Positions 28,573-38,099 of a stretch of DNA of 64,000 bases are shown one piece after another (position 1 is the first letter of the stretch; each line of letters begins with the position of its first letter). Source of the DNA: Pseudoxanthomonas sp. SE1 (GTDB taxonomy: Bacteria; Pseudomonadota; Gammaproteobacteria; Xanthomonadales; Xanthomonadaceae); the NCBI RefSeq assembly GCF_029542205.1, contig NZ_CP113783.1, forward strand, positions 3,401,001 to 3,465,000, in the 5' to 3' direction. Below the pieces are notes generated by a model, which saw only the letters and a program-made list of their open reading frames with translations, searched no databases and was not told where the DNA came from. The translations under genes were made by a program, and so were the position numbers.

Positions 28573-30513
28573 ATGACACAGCACCTCACTACGCTCGACG
28601 AAGCCGTCGACCTGATCCTGTCCCGGACGCCGGGCCCGCTGCGCATGGGGGCCCCCCTGGGGATCGGCAAGCCGCACCGCCTGTTGAATGCCCTGTACGC
28701 GCGCATCGCACGTGACCCGGCACGTCCGTGGTCGCTGTACACCGCGCTGTCACTGGACCCGCCCGCTGGCGGCAAGGGCCTGGAGGGCCGGTTCGTGGGG
28801 CCGTTCGCCGCGCGTCATTTCGGCGGGGACTTCCCGCGCCTGGACTACGTGCAGGCGATGAAGCGCGATGCGCTGCCGCCGAACATCGAGGTGGAAGAGT
28901 TCTACATGCAGGGCGGCGCGCTGCTGCGTTCGAGCACCGCGCAACGCCATTACGCCAGCCTCAACTACACGCACGTCGCACGCGCCCTAGCCGACCGCGC
29001 GCTCAACGTGATCGTGCAGAAGGTCGCGCGCGAACCCGACGGCACGCGACTGTCGATGTCGTGCAACAACGACCTGACCCAGGACACCGTGGATGCCGTC
29101 ATGGCGCGCGGTCTGCCGCGCCCGCTGCTGGTGGCCGAAGTGGATCCGCTGTTGCCCTGGATCGGCGGAACGGCGGCGGTGGACGAAGACTACTTCGACA
29201 TCGTGGTCACTCCACCGGGGCCCTATCCGATGCTGTTCGGCCTGCCGCGCCAGCCGGTGTCGGATGCGGACTACGCCATCGGCCTGTATGCCAGCACGCT
29301 GGTGCGCGACGGCGGCACGCTGCAGATCGGCATCGGCGCGCTGGCCGACGCACTGAGCCATGCCCTGGTGCTGCGCCACACCGACAACGCCACGTACCGG
29401 CGTGTGCTGGCGGCCCTGGATCCGGAACTGGAACGGCACCCCGCCGTCCTCGCCAGCGGAGGACTCGAGCCTTTCGCCATCGGCCTGTACGGCTGCAGCG
29501 AGATGGTCAACGAAGGCTTCAAGCGGCTGGTGGAAACCGGCGTGATCCGGCGCAAGGTGGTGGATGACGAGGCGCTGATGCGGCGCATCGCTGACGGCAC
29601 CGCCAACCTCGGCGACCACGCGCGGCTGGAACGCGATGGCGAATATCTGCACGGCGCGTTCTACCTCGGCTCGCCCGCGTTCTACGACTGGTTGCGCGAA
29701 CTGTCGGACGACCAGCGCCGCGCTATCGGCATGCGCCGGATTAGCATGATCAACGAACTGCAGCGGGACCATGAGGCGTTGGCGCGGCTCCAGCGGCGGG
29801 ACGCGCGCTTCTTCAACTCCTGCATGATGGCCACGGTATTGGGCGCGGCCGTCTCCGACGGTCTCGACGACGGGCGCGTGGTGTCCGGCGTAGGCGGGCA
29901 GTACAACTTCGTCGACATGTCGAATGCGCTGGACGGCGCACGCAGCGTGCTGATGTTTCGCGCCGTGCGCGACGATGCAGGCAAGGCCGCCTCCAACGTG
30001 CGCTGGAACTACGGCCACACCACCATCCCCCGCCACCTGCGCGACCTGTACGTCAACGAGTACGGCATCGCCGACCTGCGCGGCAAGAACGATGAGGACT
30101 GCATCATCGCCATGGGCGGCATCACCGACACGCGTTTCCAGCAGCCACTGATGGAACAGGCGCAGCGCGCGGGCAAGCTGCGCACCGGCTTCCACCCGCC
30201 TGCGCACTGGATCGACAACACGCCGGTGCACCTGTCGGCGCGCCTGCGCGCATTCCGCCACGACGGCACGCTGCCGGACTATCCGCTGGGCAGCGACTTC
30301 ACCGGGGTGGAGCAGCGGATCGTCAAGGCGCTGGGATGGCTGAAGACGAATACCGCCACGCCATGGAAGAAGATCGGCACCGTGCTGCGTGCGCTGGGCG
30401 TGCAGCCGGACGATGCCGAGGCGATGGTGCGCATGGATCTCGCCGCGCCGGGCAACCTGGGCGAACGCCTGGAAGCGAAGCTGCTGGCGCTGGGTTTGCG
30501 GGAAACGGGGTAA
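28573..30513 (+). CDS. Acetyl-CoA hydrolase/transferase family protein
   Basis: 646 residues of the class I CoA-transferase type. The N-terminal half has MGAPLGIGKPH near the start and GTLQIGIGALADAL in the middle; the C-terminal AcH/CoA-transferase domain carries GLYGCSEMVNEGF and GVGGQYNFVDMS. The length exceeds the roughly 500-550 residues of typical acetate:CoA transferases, with extra sequence at the C-terminus (about 560-646). Start at ATG 28573; the frame is open further upstream but runs through the flavin-reductase gene. Likely role: CoA transfer or hydrolysis of acyl-CoA; substrate unknown. A REP palindrome starts 3 bp after the stop. Confidence 0.82.
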   Translation: MTQHLTTLDEAVDLILSRTPGPLRMGAPLGIGKPHRLLNALYARIARDPARPWSLYTALSLDPPAGGKGLEGRFVGPFAARHFGGDFPRLDYVQAMKRDALPPNIEVEEFYMQGGALLRSSTAQRHYASLNYTHVARALADRALNVIVQKVAREPDGTRLSMSCNNDLTQDTVDAVMARGLPRPLLVAEVDPLLPWIGGTAAVDEDYFDIVVTPPGPYPMLFGLPRQPVSDADYAIGLYASTLVRDGGTLQIGIGALADALSHALVLRHTDNATYRRVLAALDPELERHPAVLASGGLEPFAIGLYGCSEMVNEGFKRLVETGVIRRKVVDDEALMRRIADGTANLGDHARLERDGEYLHGAFYLGSPAFYDWLRELSDDQRRAIGMRRISMINELQRDHEALARLQRRDARFFNSCMMATVLGAAVSDGLDDGRVVSGVGGQYNFVDMSNALDGARSVLMFRAVRDDAGKAASNVRWNYGHTTIPRHLRDLYVNEYGIADLRGKNDEDCIIAMGGITDTRFQQPLMEQAQRAGKLRTGFHPPAHWIDNTPVHLSARLRAFRHDGTLPDYPLGSDFTGVEQRIVKALGWLKTNTATPWKKIGTVLRALGVQPDDAEAMVRMDLAAPGNLGERLEAKLLALGLRETG

Positions 30514-30516
30514 ATC

Positions 30517-30578
30517 AGTCGGGGCTAAAGCCCCTCCTACAAGAAATTCTCTCTGTAGGAGGGGCTTTAGCCCCGACT
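30517..30578. repeat. REP pair (REPIN), GGAGGGGCTTTAGCCCC-type
   Basis: Perfect 24-bp inverted repeat (30517-30540 and 30555-30578) with a 14-base spacer. Each arm, read outward from its GTAG head, is GTAGGAGGGG-CTTTAG-CCCCGACT and can fold alone. It starts 3 bp after the acetyl-CoA hydrolase stop, and the right arm contains the stop codon of the RAYT gene. It may also act as a bidirectional terminator. Confidence 0.9.
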
Positions 30579-31064
30579 GCCTCCGGCACTATCGCCCAAC
30601 CAAACCGCATCCCAGTAAGGATAGCCACCGATTCGACTAGCGATACCGGCCCGTGTAGGGTTGGCGATGATGTAGCGGGCCGCGACCAGCACATCGTCGT
30701 CCCGTCGCAATGCACGATCATGGAAACCTTGCGCCCATACTCGCCTTGGGGCCAGTACGTCGCGCACCGCATGCGCCGATCGCCCTTTCGCGGTACCCAC
30801 CACGTGCGCAAGCGTGGCCGCACTGGTCAAGCGCATCAGTCCATGCCAATGGTCGGGCATCAACACCCAGCAAAGCAGTTCTGCGTGCGGCGACCATGTG
30901 CTGCTACAGGCAAGCACCTCCGACATCCTGCTGGCCGCCTCCCATCGACTGAAATGAGGCTCGCGCCGGTAAGTCGTAATGGTCACCAGATAGATGCGAC
31001 CAGGCTCGGACCAACGTCCTCGTCGCAACGCCTGGTGACCAGAGCCCGGATGTGGAAAAGCCAT
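30567..31064 (-). CDS. REP-associated tyrosine transposase (RAYT)
   Basis: 165-residue Y1 transposase of the IS200-like/RAYT group. The metal-binding HUH-type motif is H-W-H (His72, His74 in MPDHWHGLM). The conserved downstream block is ARYIIANPTRAGI, in which Tyr131 or a neighbouring tyrosine is the candidate nucleophile, and GRIYLVTIT lies at the start of the domain. RAYTs are single-copy domesticated transposases that process REP hairpins with a GTAG/GGAG head. REP copies of one family lie directly on both sides. The stop codon is inside one REP arm and the start codon inside a 12-bp hairpin. Confidence 0.9.
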   Translation of the reverse strand: MAFPHPGSGHQALRRGRWSEPGRIYLVTITTYRREPHFSRWEAASRMSEVLACSSTWSPHAELLCWVLMPDHWHGLMRLTSAATLAHVVGTAKGRSAHAVRDVLAPRRVWAQGFHDRALRRDDDVLVAARYIIANPTRAGIASRIGGYPYWDAVWLGDSAGGSRG

Positions 31065-31088
31065 GGCGCAGGGTCATGCGCCATGGCT
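31059..31088 (-). promoter_or_regulatory. Perfect 12-bp hairpin over the RAYT start codon
   Basis: AGCCATGGCGCA-N6-TGCGCCATGGCT. In the RAYT mRNA the start codon (31062-31064) would be in the 3' arm of the stem, with the region where a ribosome binding site should be in the loop and 5' arm. Two further ATGs in the stem and loop are out of frame. No Shine-Dalgarno is visible. Confidence 0.6.
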
Positions 31089-31140
31089 CCAGCAACTATC
31101 GGTGAAACCCTTTCAGTGAGCGGCCAGAATTCCGATGCGG

Positions 31141-31162
31141 TCGGGGCTGAAGCCCCTCCTAC
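31141..31162. repeat. Single REP, same family as 30517-30578
   Basis: Read on the minus strand: GTAGGAGGGGCTTCAGCCCCGA. It differs from the 30517-30578 copies by one base in the loop. It lies between the RAYT 5' end and the tkt stop codon (31181), so the RAYT gene is bracketed by REPs of one family. Confidence 0.85.
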
Positions 31163-31180
31163 AGCGGCAGACGGACCACC

Positions 31181-33178
31181 TCAGAGCGACTTCGCCGCCT
31201 CGACCACCGCCTCCGCGGTGATACCGAAATGCTTGTACAGTGCGTCGGCGGGGGCGGACGCACCGAAGCCCGTCATGCCGATGACGGCGCCATCCAAGCC
31301 CACGTACTTGCGCCAGAAGTCGCTGATCGCGGCCTCGATAGCGACGCGCTTGCGCACGGCCTTCGGCAGCACGGCCTCGCGGTAGGCGGCGTCCTGGCGG
31401 TCGAACACGTCGGTCGACGGCATCGACACCACGCGCGTCTTCAACCCCTGCGCGTCCAGCGTGGCCTTCGCCTGCGTCGCCAGGCCCACTTCCGAACCGG
31501 TGGCGATCAGGATGACGTCCGGCGTGCCATCGGCATCGGCCAGCACGTAACCGCCGCGCGCGATGTCGGCGACCTGCGCTTCGGTGCGCGGCTGGTGCGG
31601 CAGGTTCTGGCGCGAGAACACCAGGCAGCTCGGGCCGTCCTGGCGGACGATGGCCTGCTTCCACGCCACCGCCGATTCCACCGCGTCGCACGGACGCCAC
31701 ACGTCGTTGTTCGGGATGTAGCGCAGCGAGGCCAAGTGCTCGACCGGCTGGTGGGTGGGACCGTCTTCGCCCAGGCCGATGGAATCGTGCGTGTACACGT
31801 GGATGGCGTGCGCCGGGATCAGCGCGCTCATGCGCACGCCATTGCGCGCGTAGTCGCTGAACACCAGGAACGTCGCATCGAACGGCACGAAGCCGCCGTG
31901 CAGCGCCAGGCCGTTCGCGATCGCGGTCATGCCGAACTCGCGCACGCCGTAGTACACGTAGTTCGCGTTCGGATCGGTGGTGGAGACCGACTTGCTGGCC
32001 TTCCACAGCGTGAGGTTGGAATGCGCCAGATCGGCCGAGCCGCCGACCAGTTCCGGCAGCAGCGGCGCGAAGGCTTCGATGGCGTTCTGCGAGGCCTTGC
32101 GCGAAGCGATGACCGGGCCTTCGGCCTGCACCTTGGCGATGTAGGCATCGGCCTGCGCGACGAAGTCGGTGGGCAGCTCGCCCGACGCACGGCGCTTCAG
32201 TTCCGCGGCCTGCTCCGGATACTGCGCGGCGTAGGCATCGAGCAGTGCATTCCAGTCGGCCTCCAGCGCCTTGCCGGCCTCGACCTTGTTCCAGCCGGCG
32301 TAGATGTCGGCGGGCACTTCGAATGGACCGTACGGCCATTCCAGCGCGGCGCGCGTGGCCTCCAGCTCGTCCTTGCCCAGCGGGGCGCCGTGGCTGGATT
32401 CCTTGCCGGCCTTGTTCGGCGAACCGAAGCCGATCGTCGTGCGGCAGCAGATCAGCGTCGGCTTGTCGGCAGCTTTCAGCGCGGTGTCGATGGCGGTCTT
32501 GATCTCGACCGGGTCATGGCCATTGACGTTGCGCACGACCTGCCAGCCGTAGGCTTCGAAGCGCGCCGGCGTGTCGTCGGTGAACCAGCCGTCGGTATTG
32601 CCGTCGATGGAGATCTTGTTGTCGTCCCAGAAGCAGACCAGCTTGCCCAGGCCCCAGGTGCCGGCGAGCGAGGCGGCTTCGTGCGACACGCCTTCCATCA
32701 GGCAGCCGTCGCCCATGAACACGAAGGTGCGGTGGTCGACGATGGCGTGGCCGTCGCGATTGAAGCGCTGCGCCAGCAGCTTCTCGGCGAGCGCGAAACC
32801 GACCGCGTTGGCGAAGCCCTGGCCCAGCGGGCCGGTGGTGGTCTCCACGCCTGGGGTCTCGTGGCGCTCCGGGTGGCCGGCGGTCTTGCTGTGCAGCTGG
32901 CGGAAGTTCTTCAGCTCCTGCAGCGGCAGGTCGTAGCCGGCCAGGTGCAGCAGCGCGTACTGCAGCATCGAACCGTGGCCGTTGGACAGGATGAAACGGT
33001 CGCGGTTGAACCAGTGCGGGTTCGACGGGCTGTGGCGGTAGTAGTCGTTCCACAGCACTTCGGCGATGTCGGCCATGCCCATGGGCATGCCGGGATGGCC
33101 GGAATTGGCGGCCTGCACCGCGTCGGCGGCGAGGAAACGGATGGCGTTGGCGAGCTGGCGGCGGGTGGGCGTCGTCAT
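31181..33178 (-). CDS. tkt: Transketolase
   Basis: ThDP-dependent two-carbon transfer in the pentose phosphate pathway. 665 residues: [12 protein letters not shown], the ThDP/Mg motif from [10 protein letters not shown] to DDNKIS, the central [16 protein letters not shown] pyrimidine domain (here [11 protein letters not shown]) and a C-terminal domain starting near residue 540. ATG at 33178 gives the standard N-terminus. Belongs to the minus-strand set of central carbon genes. Confidence 0.95.
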   Translation of the reverse strand: MTTPTRRQLANAIRFLAADAVQAANSGHPGMPMGMADIAEVLWNDYYRHSPSNPHWFNRDRFILSNGHGSMLQYALLHLAGYDLPLQELKNFRQLHSKTAGHPERHETPGVETTTGPLGQGFANAVGFALAEKLLAQRFNRDGHAIVDHRTFVFMGDGCLMEGVSHEAASLAGTWGLGKLVCFWDDNKISIDGNTDGWFTDDTPARFEAYGWQVVRNVNGHDPVEIKTAIDTALKAADKPTLICCRTTIGFGSPNKAGKESSHGAPLGKDELEATRAALEWPYGPFEVPADIYAGWNKVEAGKALEADWNALLDAYAAQYPEQAAELKRRASGELPTDFVAQADAYIAKVQAEGPVIASRKASQNAIEAFAPLLPELVGGSADLAHSNLTLWKASKSVSTTDPNANYVYYGVREFGMTAIANGLALHGGFVPFDATFLVFSDYARNGVRMSALIPAHAIHVYTHDSIGLGEDGPTHQPVEHLASLRYIPNNDVWRPCDAVESAVAWKQAIVRQDGPSCLVFSRQNLPHQPRTEAQVADIARGGYVLADADGTPDVILIATGSEVGLATQAKATLDAQGLKTRVVSMPSTDVFDRQDAAYREAVLPKAVRKRVAIEAAISDFWRKYVGLDGAVIGMTGFGASAPADALYKHFGITAEAVVEAAKSL

Positions 33179-33226
33179 GGGAGTCGGAGCACAGAGGGGC
33201 GGCGCCCGGCGGGCTGCGGGCCGCCC

Positions 33227-33232
33227 ATTGTC
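33227..33232 (-). promoter_or_regulatory. Candidate -10 box of tkt
   Basis: GACAAT on the minus strand, 49 bp before the tkt ATG, in a GGGACAAT context shared with the pgk upstream region. No clear -35. Confidence 0.3.
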
Positions 33233-33279
33233 CCACCCCCCGCCCGCCCTGTCGCGGTTGCGGGCCGCTTTCCGGGGTG

Positions 33280-34614
33280 TTAGCCCGGCTGGCCCGGCAG
33301 CTTCACGTCGGCGCGTTCGCCCTTGGCCACCAGCGAGGCCAGGGTCAGGTCGCCGGTGACGTTCAGCGTGGTCCGGCACATGTCGAGGAAGTGATTCACG
33401 CCCAGGATCAGGCCTATGCCGATGGGGTTCACCCCCACCATCGCGCAGATCAGCGCCACCACCGGCAGCGAGCCGGACGGCACGCCGGCCGTGCCGATGC
33501 CGCCCAGGATGCACACCAGCATCACCATGAACTGCTGGCCCAGCGACAGGTCCACGCCGAAGAACTGGGCCAGGAAGATCACCGTCACGCCCTCGAACAG
33601 CGCGGTGCCGTTCTGGTTGGCGGTGGCGCCCACGGTCAGCACGAAGCGCGACACCGTGCGCGGCAGGCCCAGCTTCTCGTCGGCCACGCGCAGCGCGGTG
33701 GGCAGGGTCGCGTTGCTCGACGCGGTGGAGAACGCCATCACCATCGCTTCCTGCGCACCGCGGAAGAACGTGAGGGGCGAGTAGCCGGCCAGCTTCAACG
33801 CCACCGAGTAGCTGACCAGCAGGTGCAGCGCGAGCGCCAGCACCACCACGCCGACGTAGGCGCCCAGGCGCACGAGCAGGTCGAAACCGAAGATCGCGGC
33901 CAGGTTGAACATGAAGCAGGCCACCGCGTACGGCGCCAGGCGGATGACCAGGCCGATCAGCGTCATCGAGATCTCGAACACGCCCTCGATGCCGCGCTTC
34001 AGGATGCCGGTATTCTCCGACGGCGTGAGCACCAGCCCGACGCCGAACATCACCGCGAAGAACATCAGCGACAGGATGGCAGCATTGCTCGACGCCGCGC
34101 CGATCACGTTGTCCGGCACGATGGACAGCAGCATGTCCATGCCGGTCGGCTGGCTGCCGACACTGGCGACGATTTCCTTCGTGCGTTCGGCATTCTCCGC
34201 GATCAGTTGCTGTGCCAGCGCTGGATCCACGCCCACGCCCGGCTTGAACAGGTTGACCAGCAGCAGGCCCAGCAGCACCGCCACCGCGGACAGCAGCACG
34301 GTATAGGCCAGCGTCTTCCAGCCGATCCGGCCCAGCGCGCGGATGTCGCCCATCTCGGCGATGCCGCAGACCAACGCCGAGAACAGCAGCGGCACGATCA
34401 GCATGAAGATGAGATTGAGGAAGATCTTGCTGAACGGCGTGGTGACGTACTTGGTGACGTCCTGCACCCAGCCCGCATCGCCCTGGCCGGAGGCATGCAC
34501 GATGAGCCCGATGACCAGACCGACACCGAAGCCGATGGCCATCTTCCAGTGCAACGGCAGCTTGGCGCGGGTGGCGGGCGAGGCGTCGGTCATCAGCGGG
34601 TCCTGCAGCGACAA
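33280..34614 (-). CDS. Dicarboxylate/amino acid:cation symporter (DAACS/SLC1 family)
   Basis: 444 residues with the glutamate-transporter fold: about eight membrane helices plus two re-entrant hairpins. Signatures are the serine-rich [13 protein letters not shown] (HP1) and [17 protein letters not shown] (the TM7 NMDGT-type motif, here NQNGT), followed by [11 protein letters not shown] (HP2). The changed motif is seen in some dicarboxylate and neutral amino acid members, so DctA-, GltP- or SstT-like specificity stays open. MSLQ at 34614 or MTDA seven codons later could be the start. 51 bp downstream of batD. Confidence 0.85.
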   Translation of the reverse strand: MSLQDPLMTDASPATRAKLPLHWKMAIGFGVGLVIGLIVHASGQGDAGWVQDVTKYVTTPFSKIFLNLIFMLIVPLLFSALVCGIAEMGDIRALGRIGWKTLAYTVLLSAVAVLLGLLLVNLFKPGVGVDPALAQQLIAENAERTKEIVASVGSQPTGMDMLLSIVPDNVIGAASSNAAILSLMFFAVMFGVGLVLTPSENTGILKRGIEGVFEISMTLIGLVIRLAPYAVACFMFNLAAIFGFDLLVRLGAYVGVVVLALALHLLVSYSVALKLAGYSPLTFFRGAQEAMVMAFSTASSNATLPTALRVADEKLGLPRTVSRFVLTVGATANQNGTALFEGVTVIFLAQFFGVDLSLGQQFMVMLVCILGGIGTAGVPSGSLPVVALICAMVGVNPIGIGLILGVNHFLDMCRTTLNVTGDLTLASLVAKGERADVKLPGQPG

Positions 34615-34665
34615 AGTCGGGAGCTTAGCAAACCCGGCATCGGGAGCCGGTGCGGTCAGGCCCCC

Positions 34666-36342
34666 TCACTGTGGATACAGCGGCGGCAGCGGTTCCTTCG
34701 TGGCCGCTGCGTCGGAAGACCGCCATCGCGGCCCACCACGGAAGGCTTCGCGCAACGCAAGCCGCGCCTTCGCGGGATCGCCGCCCGCCCAGCGGGCACG
34801 ACGCAATGCCTCTACCGCGATCCGCTGCGTCGGTGCCGCAAGGCGTCGCTGCAGGTCGTCGAGATCGATGGCCGGTGGGCGTGCCATCCCGCACAGCACG
34901 AGTTCGATGTCGTCGAGGTCGCCAGCGTCCAACACACGCTTCAGATCTGCCGCCGTATGCGTGGCCGGTCCCACTGCCTCCTGTTCTGTTCCTGACGACC
35001 GCTCACGGACGCGCGTCGCCGCCGTGCCGCCCTGCCGCCGCGAAAGCCCCCACAGCAGGGTCAGCAACCAGAGCATGGCGAATCCCGCCGCCAGCCAGGG
35101 CCACACGCGGGCAGGCACGCGCCGCTCACCTGCCAGCGCAATGACGCCGTCGTCAGCAGCACCCTGCGATACGGGTGAACGGTCGCCGGGCGCCAAAGCG
35201 GTTGTCGATTGTCCGTCGCCGGCGACGACAGGCAACGAGAGGTCAGGCAGTGCCGCACGCTTGGCAGCGCCGGCACGCACATCCCACCAGGCCATCGCCA
35301 CGCCGGGAATCGTCAACGTACCCACGGCGGAAGGCACGATGGAGTAGCGCCGCGTCAGCTTCACCTGTGGCGTGCCGCCATTGAACGTCTCGTCGTATTG
35401 CGGTGGTTCCGCGAACACCTGCGCACCCGGAATCGAAGGCACGGGCATGTCGGGCAGTTGGGCCTGCGTTGCGCCTGTAACGGTGGTCTCGATGGCGAGC
35501 GTGGCCGCTTCACCCGTGCGCAGTTGGTCCGGCACTGCGGTGTAGCGCAGGCGCAGGTCGCGCACCGGCAACCAGGGCTGGGGGGCGTTCACAGGCTGCG
35601 CGCGCACCTGCAGCGTGCGCGGTGCCCCGGTGATGTTCACCTCGCGACTGTTGCCACCAAGCAGGTCGTCCATCCAGCCACCTGCTCCACGGCCGCTGAA
35701 ACGGGGACCCGGCAACGTCAACGCGCCGCTGCGCTCCGGCACCAGCAGGAAGCGGCGCTCGGCGGTGCTGTAACGCCGTCCGTCGATCTCGCGGCTGGAC
35801 TGCACGATGTCGCCGACGCGCTGCAGCAACGCGCCATCCGGTGGATCCAGGTCGAGTTGGCCGGAGACCAATGGCGTGGCGTAGTAGAGCCGTACGGTGA
35901 CACCCACCGACTGCTGCACGTAGGGGCTTGGATCGTCGATCTCGGTTTCCACGAATACGAGTCCGTTCGATGCCGCGCTGGCGGTCGGAGTCGCGGTGAC
36001 CTCCAGCACCAGCGGCGCAGTACGCTCGCCGCCGACCTGCAACGCGGGGATCGCCAGCGTTCCCGCGCGCCGCGGACGCAGCGTCAGCGCGAATGTCGTG
36101 CTGCCGCGCACGCGCCCGTTCACCAGTCCCACGCTGCGGCTGTCGGATTGGCCCTCCACTTCAAAATCGCGCATCAGAGGGGTCAGGTCGGGCGTCGCGG
36201 ACACCGCGTCGGTTTCCACGTTCAGCGTGACCGCCTGACCCAGCGTGACCGAAGGTTGCTCCAGCCATGCACGCGTAGCCGCCAGCAGCGAGAACGGCCA
36301 TACCGACAGCACGCACAACAGGATCAATACCCGATGTTTCAT
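34666..36342 (-). CDS. batD: BatD-like protein
   Basis: 558 residues: a signal peptide (1-21), beta-sandwich repeats (WLEQPSVTLGQAVTLNVET at the mature start, GRVRGSTTFALTLRPRRAG) typical of BatD/oxygen-tolerance proteins, one membrane helix (about residues 416-435) and a cytoplasmic tail of about 120 residues. Last gene of the MoxR-Bat operon, overlapping batB/C by 4 bp. Bat proteins were first linked to aerotolerance in Bacteroides; the actual activity is unknown. Confidence 0.85.
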   Translation of the reverse strand: MKHRVLILLCVLSVWPFSLLAATRAWLEQPSVTLGQAVTLNVETDAVSATPDLTPLMRDFEVEGQSDSRSVGLVNGRVRGSTTFALTLRPRRAGTLAIPALQVGGERTAPLVLEVTATPTASAASNGLVFVETEIDDPSPYVQQSVGVTVRLYYATPLVSGQLDLDPPDGALLQRVGDIVQSSREIDGRRYSTAERRFLLVPERSGALTLPGPRFSGRGAGGWMDDLLGGNSREVNITGAPRTLQVRAQPVNAPQPWLPVRDLRLRYTAVPDQLRTGEAATLAIETTVTGATQAQLPDMPVPSIPGAQVFAEPPQYDETFNGGTPQVKLTRRYSIVPSAVGTLTIPGVAMAWWDVRAGAAKRAALPDLSLPVVAGDGQSTTALAPGDRSPVSQGAADDGVIALAGERRVPARVWPWLAAGFAMLWLLTLLWGLSRRQGGTAATRVRERSSGTEQEAVGPATHTAADLKRVLDAGDLDDIELVLCGMARPPAIDLDDLQRRLAAPTQRIAVEALRRARWAGGDPAKARLALREAFRGGPRWRSSDAAATKEPLPPLYPQ

Positions 36343-38099
36343 CGCCCTTCCCTCTGCCGGCGTTCGTGTTCAAGCCGGAACTTCGCCTTCAGCAGCGAAC
36401 CGGGCTCGTCCGGCACGCGTTTCAGCCAGGCATCGACGGCCTGCCGGCGTTCGCGCTGCTCCGCCGTTTCGGCCTGTACCGCAGGCTTGTTTTCCGTCGC
36501 ACCCTTGGCGCCTTCGGGTTCGCGCGCCATCGCCGCGCGCATGCGTTCACGCTGTGCGGCATCGGCGGCCGCCTGCGTGGCGGCGTCCGGCGGGGACGAT
36601 GGTGGCGGACCGCCGCGCGCTGGATCCGCATCGGGCGACGGCTTGCGCGCATCGCCCGATGCCGACGGGTCGGAAGGCTGCCCCGCAGGCGATGGCGATG
36701 CATTCTTCTGTGCCTCCGGATCGGGCTTGGCCTGGTCCTGCGACGCTCCGGATGCATTGCCGCCGTCGCCCTGCTGTCCCGGCTTGCCTTGCCCCTCTCC
36801 CGGCGACGGCGGGCGCTTGCGTGCTGCGTCCACGGCCGCGCGGTTAGCCAGTGCATCGGCCATGCCCGGCTGCGCGCGCAGCGCGCGGTCGTACGCCGCG
36901 ATGGCATCGTCGTAACGCTGCTGCTTTGCCAGCGCGTTGCCGAGGTTGTACCAGCCTTCGGCAGTGTCGATGCCCGTGAACGCCTGTTCGGCGGTCGCAA
37001 AGTCGCCCTGCCGATACGCATCCACGCCCTCGGCGATGCGCGCATGTTCGGCCTGGTCCGCACGCTGCCACCACTCGATGCCAGCCGCATGCGCGGGCTG
37101 GGCGAGCGGGAGCCAGAGCGCGCCCGCCAGTACCAGCGCCGCGCCACGGCGGAACCACAGCAATGCGAGCAGCAGAATCGGAATCAGCAACCAGTAGCCT
37201 TCGTCACGCCACGCCTTGCCGCCACCGGGCATCGTCGTGCCCACGGTCTCCAGACCCGGCGATGCCACGCCGAGCGCAGCAAGATCGCCGTTGTCGGTCG
37301 TGGTCGACTCGTAACGTCCGCCGCCGGCTGCGGCCAAGGTGCGCAGCGATGAAGCGTCCAGCGCCGCATGGCCGATCGTCCCGTCGTTGCCGCGATACGC
37401 CGCGCCTGCGGCTGTGCCCAGCCCGAGCACCGAGACCACGTAGCCTTGCGCGCGCGTGGCGGCGGCGGCTTTCGCTGCGCCAGCGTCCGCGTGATCGGTG
37501 AGCACCAGGATGTCGCCGTTGCGGAAATCCGCCTGGGCCAACAGACGCGCCGCCCAGGCGATGCCGCGATCGGTGCGCTGCCCGTCCACCGGCATGATCT
37601 CCGGCGCCAGCTCATCGAGGTACAGCCGGATGTTGGCCGTGTCGTCGGTCATCGGCGCGACAGTGAATGCGTCGTCCGCGAAGGCGACCAATGCGACCGG
37701 ACTGCCGGCGCGTGCGTCGAGCAGGCGCGCCAGCTTCGCCCGCGCCTGCAGCAGGCGCGAAGGCGGCAGGTCAGTCGTCGTGATGCGACTGGAAAGATCC
37801 AGCACCACCACCAGCGGACGCTGGGCTTGCCACAACGGTTGGTCGCCCTGTCGCCAGCTCGGCCCTGCGAGCGCGAGCACCGCGAGCGCGTACGCCAACG
37901 CGGCCACGATCATGCCCGCGCGCGCCGCGCCACCACCCCGCACCAGCAGATGCCGCAGCAGATGCGCGTCCACATGGCCCTGCCAGGCATTCAGGCGGTG
38001 CCGCTGCACGCGCCACCACCACGCCAGCAACGGCAGCGCGAGCAGGGCCCACAGCCAGTGCGGGCGCAGGAAATGCAGTGCGCTCCAGAAAGCACTCAT
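36339..38099 (-). CDS. BatB-BatC fusion: VWA domain plus TPR and low-complexity tail
   Basis: 586 residues: two N-terminal membrane helices, a von Willebrand A domain (about 85-290), a membrane helix (about 300-330), then TPR repeats (about 345-420, EGWYNLGNALAKQQRYDDAI) and a Gly/Pro/Ala/Lys-rich tail. In Bacteroides BatB (VWA) and BatC (TPR) are separate. The VWA metal site reads DLSSR where the canonical MIDAS is DxSxS, so one serine ligand is replaced by Arg; the partner BatA keeps an intact DLSGS. ATG at 38099 overlaps the batA stop (ATGA). Confidence 0.85.
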   Translation of the reverse strand: MSAFWSALHFLRPHWLWALLALPLLAWWWRVQRHRLNAWQGHVDAHLLRHLLVRGGGAARAGMIVAALAYALAVLALAGPSWRQGDQPLWQAQRPLVVVLDLSSRITTTDLPPSRLLQARAKLARLLDARAGSPVALVAFADDAFTVAPMTDDTANIRLYLDELAPEIMPVDGQRTDRGIAWAARLLAQADFRNGDILVLTDHADAGAAKAAAATRAQGYVVSVLGLGTAAGAAYRGNDGTIGHAALDASSLRTLAAAGGGRYESTTTDNGDLAALGVASPGLETVGTTMPGGGKAWRDEGYWLLIPILLLALLWFRRGAALVLAGALWLPLAQPAHAAGIEWWQRADQAEHARIAEGVDAYRQGDFATAEQAFTGIDTAEGWYNLGNALAKQQRYDDAIAAYDRALRAQPGMADALANRAAVDAARKRPPSPGEGQGKPGQQGDGGNASGASQDQAKPDPEAQKNASPSPAGQPSDPSASGDARKPSPDADPARGGPPPSSPPDAATQAAADAAQRERMRAAMAREPEGAKGATENKPAVQAETAEQRERRQAVDAWLKRVPDEPGSLLKAKFRLEHERRQREGR

